Assembly: GCA_900549945.1 (NCBI GenBank)
Contig: URQJ01000014.1
Location: 1-20,709 of the forward strand
Length of the DNA stretch: 20,709 nucleotides
Reading direction: 5' to 3'
Origin: an uncultured Oscillospiraceae bacterium
Lineage (GTDB): Bacteria; Bacillota; Clostridia; Oscillospirales; Acutalibacteraceae
Shown here one piece after another: positions 17,609-20,709 of the stretch. Both the position numbers and the translations under genes were made by a program. The stretch's first letter is position 1, and the number at the start of each line of letters is the position of its first letter. The notes under the pieces are model-generated. The model ran no database searches and was not told where the DNA came from. It saw only the letters and a program-made list of their open reading frames with translations.

Positions 17609-17652
17609 CAACCTCCCGCTTCATCGCATATCTGTCGCAGTCACGCTTAGTT

Positions 17653-17681
17653 ATTATAGCAGGCAAATCTCGAAAAAGCAA
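17653..17681 (-). promoter_or_regulatory. Sigma-A promoter of the S10-spc-alpha operon with UP-like region
   Basis: Minus strand: -35 TTGCTT (17681-17676), 17-bp spacer, -10 TATAAT (17658-17653), preceded by TGC as an extended -10. Transcription should start near 17647. Upstream, T-runs on the + strand (A-tracts of the minus strand) at 17686-17689, 17697-17702, 17707-17710, 17718-17721 and 17726-17730 recur about every helical turn, which fits an UP element or bent DNA bound by the alpha C-terminal domain. Confidence 0.85.
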
Positions 17682-17793
17682 GCCCTTTTGGAAAGATTTT
17701 TTCAGATTTTCTGCGGCTTTTCCGGTTTTTCCCAAATGCGCCGCATCCTGTGCTTTGAGGCGCCGCCGGCCGCCGTTTGAAAGCGCGAAAACC

Positions 17794-17813
17794 GGGGCGG
17801 CCGAAGCCGCCCC
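17794..17813. terminator. Perfect GC-rich hairpin with UUCG/CGAA loop
   Basis: Eight-bp perfect stem GGGGCGGC/GCCGCCCC (17794-17801 with 17806-17813) around a four-base loop that reads TTCG on the minus strand. The minus-strand U-run after it is short (GGTTTTC). It lies 40 nt beyond the terminator of the small unknown gene and probably acts as a backup that insulates the ribosomal promoter. Confidence 0.5.
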
Positions 17814-17853
17814 CTTTAAATTCCGTGTACCGCTTTCGGCGCAATCCGTCAGC

Positions 17854-17884
17854 AAAAAAACAGCGGGCAGCCGAAGCTGTCCGC
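17854..17884 (-). terminator. UUCG-loop terminator of the small membrane-protein gene
   Basis: On the minus strand a 9-bp stem with one A-C mismatch (17884-17876 with 17871-17863) is capped by UUCG and followed after UG... by seven U (17860-17854). It lies 16 nt after the stop codon of the preceding gene. Strong intrinsic terminator. Confidence 0.88.
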
Positions 17885-17900
17885 CATTTTCTGTATGTTC

Positions 17901-18401
17901 TCAGTTACCCGCCGGCTCAATGTGCAGGAAATCCATCGTTTCCGCCGGGTCGCGCCCGTCCGCGGAAAACACAAACCGCCGTTCCTGTCCGTCGTCCTCA
18001 AGCCCTAAATAAGCCGCTGTTCTGCCGTCGACGCAATACGAAAAACTCATTATCGACGTTCTGTTCATTACAGAGTCGTACCATGCACCGTACGCGTGAC
18101 GGACCGACCCGTCCGAAAACATCTCCCACAGGCAGTCCGCCGGCTCGTAGGTTTTCGCGCCCTGCCCCGTCTCCACCGTGAACGACGCCCGCAGCTCCGT
18201 TGTGCGCAGGAAGCGGCACAGCCGACAGCCCTCGGCCTCGAGCGCGGCAGGCTCCGCCGCCGCAGCGCCTTCCACCCGCACGCCGGAAAGCGACATGTGA
18301 AACGGCAGGGGCAGCGGCACGAGCCAGAGCACGAGCGCGAGCAGCACGGCGCACACGCAGACCCGTTTGATGATTTTTCGGTTAGACGCACTGACTTTCA
18401 T
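17901..18401 (-). CDS. Hypothetical membrane-anchored or secreted protein, 166 aa
   Basis: I do not recognise the family. Residues 1-13 are basic (SNRKIIKRV) and 14-34 form one hydrophobic segment (VCVCAVLLALVLWLVPLPLP), a signal anchor or uncleaved signal, with the rest predicted outside the membrane. The outer part has a CRLC pair (C59, C62) plus further cysteines at C90 and C123, and aromatic-rich segments such as CLWEMFSDGSVRHAYGAWYD. No catalytic motif is apparent. The ATG at 18401 follows AGGAGGG by 6 nt, a very good site. It is a single-gene unit with its own promoter (18428-18456) and terminator (17854-17884). Start codon, RBS, promoter and terminator together make it very likely a real gene. 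Confidence 0.85.
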   Translation of the reverse strand: MKVSASNRKIIKRVCVCAVLLALVLWLVPLPLPFHMSLSGVRVEGAAAAEPAALEAEGCRLCRFLRTTELRASFTVETGQGAKTYEPADCLWEMFSDGSVRHAYGAWYDSVMNRTSIMSFSYCVDGRTAAYLGLEDDGQERRFVFSADGRDPAETMDFLHIEPAGN

Positions 18402-18427
18402 GCCGATCCCTCCTGCCCTTTTATTTC

Positions 18428-18456
18428 AGTATACTGTATCCCACGGCGGCCGTCAA
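18428..18456 (-). promoter_or_regulatory. Sigma-A promoter of the 166-aa gene
   Basis: Minus strand: -35 TTGACG (18456-18451), 17-bp spacer, -10 TATACT (18433-18428). The start of transcription should be near 18421, giving a leader of about 20 nt. The -35 box directly abuts the U-tract of the upstream gene's terminator, a very compact arrangement. Confidence 0.85.
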
Positions 18457-18457
18457 C

Positions 18458-18492
18458 AAAAACCGGCGGACAGCCGAGGCCGTCCGCCGGTT
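18458..18492 (-). terminator. Terminator of the DUF348/G5/3D gene
   Basis: A 14-bp stem (18492-18479 with 18474-18461) with one G-U pair and a CTCG tetraloop on the minus strand, ending in five U that overlap the stem base. It lies 19 nt after the stop codon. The inner 22 bases are 19/22 identical to the terminator at 17863-17884. Confidence 0.9.
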
Positions 18493-18511
18493 CCGTATTC
18501 TTATTTTGAAA

Positions 18512-19963
18512 TCACCAGCCCGCGCGGATGACGTAGACATTCATGTTGCGCCGGCCGAACGCCGTGCAGTCCTCGAGCGTATCGTAGTAGAGGTCCGCCA
18601 CGATGTCGCCCGCCATGGCCGCACCGCCCGTATCCATCGCGTAACAGTAGCCGTAGGTCCACGAGCCGTCCGGCGCTGCGATGTACAGCAGCGAGCCGTA
18701 CGGGATGAGATTCGGATCCACCGCCACATAGCCGACCTGCGGCGTCGCGCCGATCGAGGTCACGGCACCCGGCTCCGCGTAATACGCGGTGCAGGAACCG
18801 TACAGGCTGTACGCATAGGAGACCGTTTCGCCGGAAGCATCCACAAACGTGCTGCCGCCCGATGAGCCGCTTCCAGAACCGGAGCCGGTATTCGCCTCCG
18901 TGCTCGGGCGTTCCTTCGTGCCGGTGAGAATGACCTCATCCTCGGCCTTTTTCAGCACCTTTTCCTCGAGCACCTCGCGGCTGCGCTCCTTGCCGTCCGC
19001 GTAAACGACCTTGTAGGTGACTTCCTTCTCACCCTCCACGCCGGCGGTTTTGACCTCGGTTTCATCCTCATACAGGTCGCCGCTGTCCTCGTAGACAGTG
19101 CCGTAATCGATGGTCTCGGTCTCCGCGACCTCCTCGGTCGTGATGCGCACGACGCGGATCACAGCGCCGTCCGCCACATGGTCGCCGGCGTTCACGGTCT
19201 TTTCACCGTCACCCGTTTCCGCGCGGATCTCATCCAGCTCGCCGAGCACGATGCCGGCACTCTCGAGCGCCGCGCCGTAGCTCTCCGCTGAAACGCTGTG
19301 CGTATTCGTCTCGCCGTCCGCCGTGACCGTCACGGTGATATAGCGCGCAACGCGGATGCGCATGCCGTTCTCGAGCGGCGTATCAGCCGCAGGCGATACC
19401 TGATCCGCATCGCCGAGCGTGACACCGGCGTCGAGCAAAGCATCCGCCACCGTACCGCCGAGCCGGTCGAGCATCCGGCGCTTGCCGTCTGCCTCAACGA
19501 AAACGCGGCTGGACCGCGTCACAGAAGCCGCGGTATCCGCAAGCAGCGCCGTATCCCTTGCGGGCTCCGTCACGTCGCGGTCGCCGAGCGCAATGCCGCC
19601 CTGCACCACAGCGTCCTCGAGCTTCGTACCCTTCGGCACGACAAACGACGCCGTGGCTCCGTCCGCCTCCACCGAAACGCGCACCGCGCGCTCAACCGTA
19701 AGCAGGCCGTCCGCCTCATCGAACGCATAGGTGTCGATTTCCGAGACGGGCGCCATGCCCTCGGTCTCGGCGCGGGCGAGGATTTCCACGGGATCCCTGC
19801 CCAGCACGCTGAAAGTGTATGTGCTTCCGCCGTCCTTCACGGTGACCTCCACCGTGTTGGCCATAACGGTAACAACCGAACCGACGCAGATCATCGCGAC
19901 GAGCGCTGCAACAAGCAGTATGCGCGGCATCCGCCGGTTCCGTGTTTTTTTTACGTGGCGCAT
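18512..19963 (-). CDS. Secreted DUF348/G5/3D-domain cell-wall protein (YabE-like)
   Basis: Predicted cell-wall hydrolase of 483 residues. Residues 1-13 are basic and 14-35 hydrophobic (signal peptide or anchor, with VMANT as a possible cleavage region). Three DUF348-like repeats follow at about 94-150, 152-207 and 208-273, each with a V.ADG motif, then a G5 domain at about 274-350 (YKVVYADGKERSREVLEEKV), a Ser/Gly linker at 360-371 and a C-terminal 3D domain at about 383-483. The three aspartates that name the domain fit D416 (AVDPNLIPYGS), D444 (AMDTGGA) and D457 (DIVADLYYD). The fold is related to resuscitation-promoting factors and MltA-type lytic enzymes. The start at 19963 has AAAGGAG 6 nt upstream; an in-frame extension to 20059 is rejected. 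Own promoter, leader and terminator. Confidence 0.92.
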   Translation of the reverse strand: MRHVKKTRNRRMPRILLVAALVAMICVGSVVTVMANTVEVTVKDGGSTYTFSVLGRDPVEILARAETEGMAPVSEIDTYAFDEADGLLTVERAVRVSVEADGATASFVVPKGTKLEDAVVQGGIALGDRDVTEPARDTALLADTAASVTRSSRVFVEADGKRRMLDRLGGTVADALLDAGVTLGDADQVSPAADTPLENGMRIRVARYITVTVTADGETNTHSVSAESYGAALESAGIVLGELDEIRAETGDGEKTVNAGDHVADGAVIRVVRITTEEVAETETIDYGTVYEDSGDLYEDETEVKTAGVEGEKEVTYKVVYADGKERSREVLEEKVLKKAEDEVILTGTKERPSTEANTGSGSGSGSSGGSTFVDASGETVSYAYSLYGSCTAYYAEPGAVTSIGATPQVGYVAVDPNLIPYGSLLYIAAPDGSWTYGYCYAMDTGGAAMAGDIVADLYYDTLEDCTAFGRRNMNVYVIRAGW

Positions 19964-20001
19964 AAAATGCTCCTTTCCTGAACAGAACACTTGCTTCGGC
20001 T

Positions 20002-20018
20002 GCGGCATTCTGTGCCGC
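20002..20018 (-). promoter_or_regulatory. Hairpin in the leader of the 3D-domain gene
   Basis: GCGGCA and TGCCGC form a perfect 6-bp stem with a 5-base loop about 40 nt before the start codon. It is not followed by a U-run. Role unknown; it may influence leader stability or translation. Confidence 0.35.
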
Positions 20019-20066
20019 CCGCCTGAAACTCTCTTCTTGAACCGAGCCTTGCCCGGCACTCCCTAT

Positions 20067-20115
20067 GAATCACCGGGCTCCTTCTATGAATCATCAGGCG
20101 TCCTCTTGTGAATCA
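20067..20115 (-). repeat. Three TGATTCA direct repeats in the 3D-gene leader
   Basis: The heptamer TGATTCA (TGAATCA on the + strand) occurs three times: its GAATCA core is at 20067-20072, 20088-20093 and 20110-20115, so spacing is 21 and 22 bp. On the minus strand each core starts a longer similar unit of the form TGATTCAyArraGG. TGATTCA is itself palindromic about its central base. The first copy lies at the predicted transcription start and the others immediately downstream. Two helical turns between copies suits a row of dimeric regulator sites on one DNA face. Confidence 0.7.
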
Positions 20116-20121
20116 TTTGTG

Positions 20122-20150
20122 AGTATAGTAGCAAAGTAACGATCTGTCAA
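20122..20150 (-). promoter_or_regulatory. Consensus sigma-A promoter of the 3D-domain gene
   Basis: Minus strand: -35 TTGACA (20150-20145, perfect consensus), 17-bp spacer, -10 TATACT (20127-20122). The start should be near 20115, which gives a leader of about 150 nt. No other promoter is apparent closer to the gene. Confidence 0.9.
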
Positions 20151-20198
20151 GTTTTCAGAGCCTATCCTTTTGTTCATTTTGCCACATTCCGCATGGCG

Positions 20199-20249
20199 AT
20201 CAAATTTACATAATCGTCGCATATCTTCTAATCGATAAATAAATTTGAT
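20199..20249. repeat. Perfect 10-bp inverted repeat upstream of the 3D-gene promoter
   Basis: ATCAAATTTA (20199-20208) and TAAATTTGAT (20240-20249) are exact inverted copies, with arm centres 41 bp apart, about four helical turns. The direct repeat TAATCG occurs between them at 20211-20216 and 20229-20234. The near arm is about 50 bp upstream of the -35 box. A looping or cooperative operator is possible; a DNA-binding protein is not identified. Confidence 0.5.
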
Positions 20250-20284
20250 ATTTTTAAAACCCGACTACAGCCGCCTCTGTGCAT

Positions 20285-20311
20285 TTTGCAAAAACTTTGC
20301 AACCCCTTTGC
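20285..20311. repeat. Three TTTGC repeats at exact 11-bp spacing
   Basis: TTTGC occurs at 20285-20289, 20296-20300 and 20307-20311, so the period is 11 bp twice in a row. The elements lie on one face of the helix. Short motifs in AT-rich DNA can arise by chance, so confidence is modest. Confidence 0.4.
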
Positions 20312-20625
20312 GATCGAACATCAATTCTTGTTGTATTTTTCTGCATATTTATTCTTTTAATTTTTTTGTTTTTCAGCCTTTTTTCTGCCTTTTATAAAGG
20401 GGATTCGTATATTGTTGCGGATGTGATTCATTTTTCGACCATAAAGAACATGGCGCTTGCTGCGGAAAAGCGCCGGCGTTCTATTGAGAAAAACGGCTTC
20501 TTGTCCCGAAATCTTGTCCTTCCCATCCGGTTCCGCCCGATATGCGCCTTGCATGCCGCGCTTTTATGCAGAAGTGCGCGATCCCCACCCCGCCGCTTCG
20601 CTTTGCCGGGATTTTCCGGAAATTA

Positions 20626-20655
20626 TTGTCAACGAATGTATATTCGCGGTATATT
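20626..20655 (+). promoter_or_regulatory. Candidate divergent promoter leading out of the window
   Basis: TTGTCA (20626-20631), 18-bp spacer, TATATT (20650-20655) on the + strand. A GTCCC/GGGAC hairpin (20668-20672 with 20679-20683) follows close to the expected start of transcription. The downstream gene is not in the window, so the call is tentative. Confidence 0.4.
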
Positions 20656-20709
20656 TCAGGCAGAAAAGTCCCTTTTCAGGGACGGCCGCCAATCCCCCTC
20701 GCCGCAGCC

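Larger units (their letters stand above)
17291..17647 (-). promoter_or_regulatory. Long structured 5' leader of the S10-spc-alpha operon
   Basis: No convincing gene lies between the promoter at 17653-17681 and rpsJ. The transcript leader should be about 355 nt. It contains at least three stem-loops directly followed by runs of four to six U, at 17588-17608, 17452-17511 and 17382-17413, and ends in the rpsJ ribosome binding site. The layout (stem plus U-run, with alternative pairing partners) resembles an attenuation-type leader. Whether a ribosomal protein such as L4 acts on it is unknown; it is not a leader family I recognise. Confidence 0.55.
20156..20709. other. Intergenic region without a convincing gene
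   Basis: From 20156 to about 20460 the sequence is AT-rich and holds long T-runs (20351-20369, 20376-20386), the inverted repeat at 20199-20249 and the TTTGC triplet at 20285-20311. From 20460 to 20709 it becomes GC-richer. Open frames here (for example 65 codons on the minus strand at 20357-20554) lack a ribosome binding site and a recognisable protein. It may be the upstream region of a + strand gene that starts beyond the window. Confidence 0.6.

Noticed and set aside
17291..17647. T-box riboswitch in the rpsJ leader
   Set aside because: I looked for the T-box sequence (TGGGTGGTACCGCG-like) and the specifier-loop layout and did not find them.
17565..17855. Minus-strand frame across the rpsJ promoter, ending inside the leader (possible leader peptide from the internal ATG)
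   Set aside because: It runs through terminator and promoter elements. The internal ATG that would make a 19-residue peptide has no Shine-Dalgarno.
20045..20110. CRISPR array suggested by the three regularly spaced repeats
   Set aside because: Units are only about 21 bp with a 7-bp exact core and no separate spacers; they lie in a promoter-proximal leader.
20357..20554. 65-codon minus-strand frame in the right intergenic region
   Set aside because: Its end lies in a T-rich tract that produces a Lys-rich tail; no RBS, no promoter aimed at it, no recognisable protein.
1..20709. Mobile elements, tRNA, rRNA or other system-level islands
   Set aside because: No transposase, integrase, terminal inverted repeats with target duplications, or tRNA cloverleaf was apparent; gene order is the standard ribosomal super-operon.

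Overview
This window looks like a chromosomal contig of a GC-rich Gram-positive bacterium of the class Clostridia, probably a gut-type Oscillospirales relative. The gene order of the ribosomal cluster, the zinc forms of S14, S4, L36 and L24, the small KOW gene between map and infA, and a YabE-type wall protein (DUF348, G5 and 3D domains) support this. The lineage below class is an inference. Nothing in the window looks like a mobile element, a CRISPR array or a tRNA/rRNA gene.

Layout. (1) Positions 1-1717, + strand: the C-terminal part of an S9-family serine peptidase. Its 5' end is lost at the contig edge and an in-frame TAG interrupts the reading frame at 71-73. The first 11 bases match the 3' end of the Illumina adapter, so the extreme left edge is suspect. 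(2) Positions 1718-1901: a convergent intergenic region with a terminator for the peptidase and a perfect 14-bp hairpin that ends the ribosomal operon. (3) Positions 1902-17290, - strand: one continuous S10-spc-alpha super-operon of 32 genes. In transcription order: rpsJ, rplC, rplD, rplW, rplB, rpsS, rplV, rpsC, rplP, rpmC, rpsQ, rplN, rplX, rplE, rpsZ-type rpsN, rpsH, rplF, rplR, rpsE, rpmD, rplO, secY, adk, map, KOW gene, infA, rpmJ, rpsM, rpsK, rpsD, rpoA, rplQ. The products are ribosomal proteins plus the secretion channel SecY, adenylate kinase, methionine aminopeptidase, IF-1 and the RNA polymerase alpha subunit, so translation, nascent-chain processing, secretion and transcription are co-expressed. 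(4) Positions 17291-17730: a leader of about 355 nt for that operon, with an extended -10 promoter, phased A-tracts upstream, and several hairpins followed by U-runs. (5) Positions 17854-18456, - strand: an independent transcription unit for a small membrane-anchored protein of unknown function, with its own sigma-A promoter and a UUCG terminator. (6) Positions 18458-20150, - strand: a secreted DUF348/G5/3D cell-wall protein with a consensus promoter, a leader carrying three TGATTCA repeats, and a strong terminator. (7) Positions 20156-20709: an AT-rich region, then a GC-rich one, with no convincing gene. It holds candidate operator repeats and a possible + strand promoter pointing out of the window.

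Most of the window is ordinary, highly conserved housekeeping sequence. The parts that deserve a second look are non-coding: the rpsJ leader, the two unusually long spacers inside the S10 part of the operon, the repeat-bearing leader of the 3D gene, a near-identical pair of terminator hairpins around the unknown small gene, and the interrupted peptidase at the contig edge.
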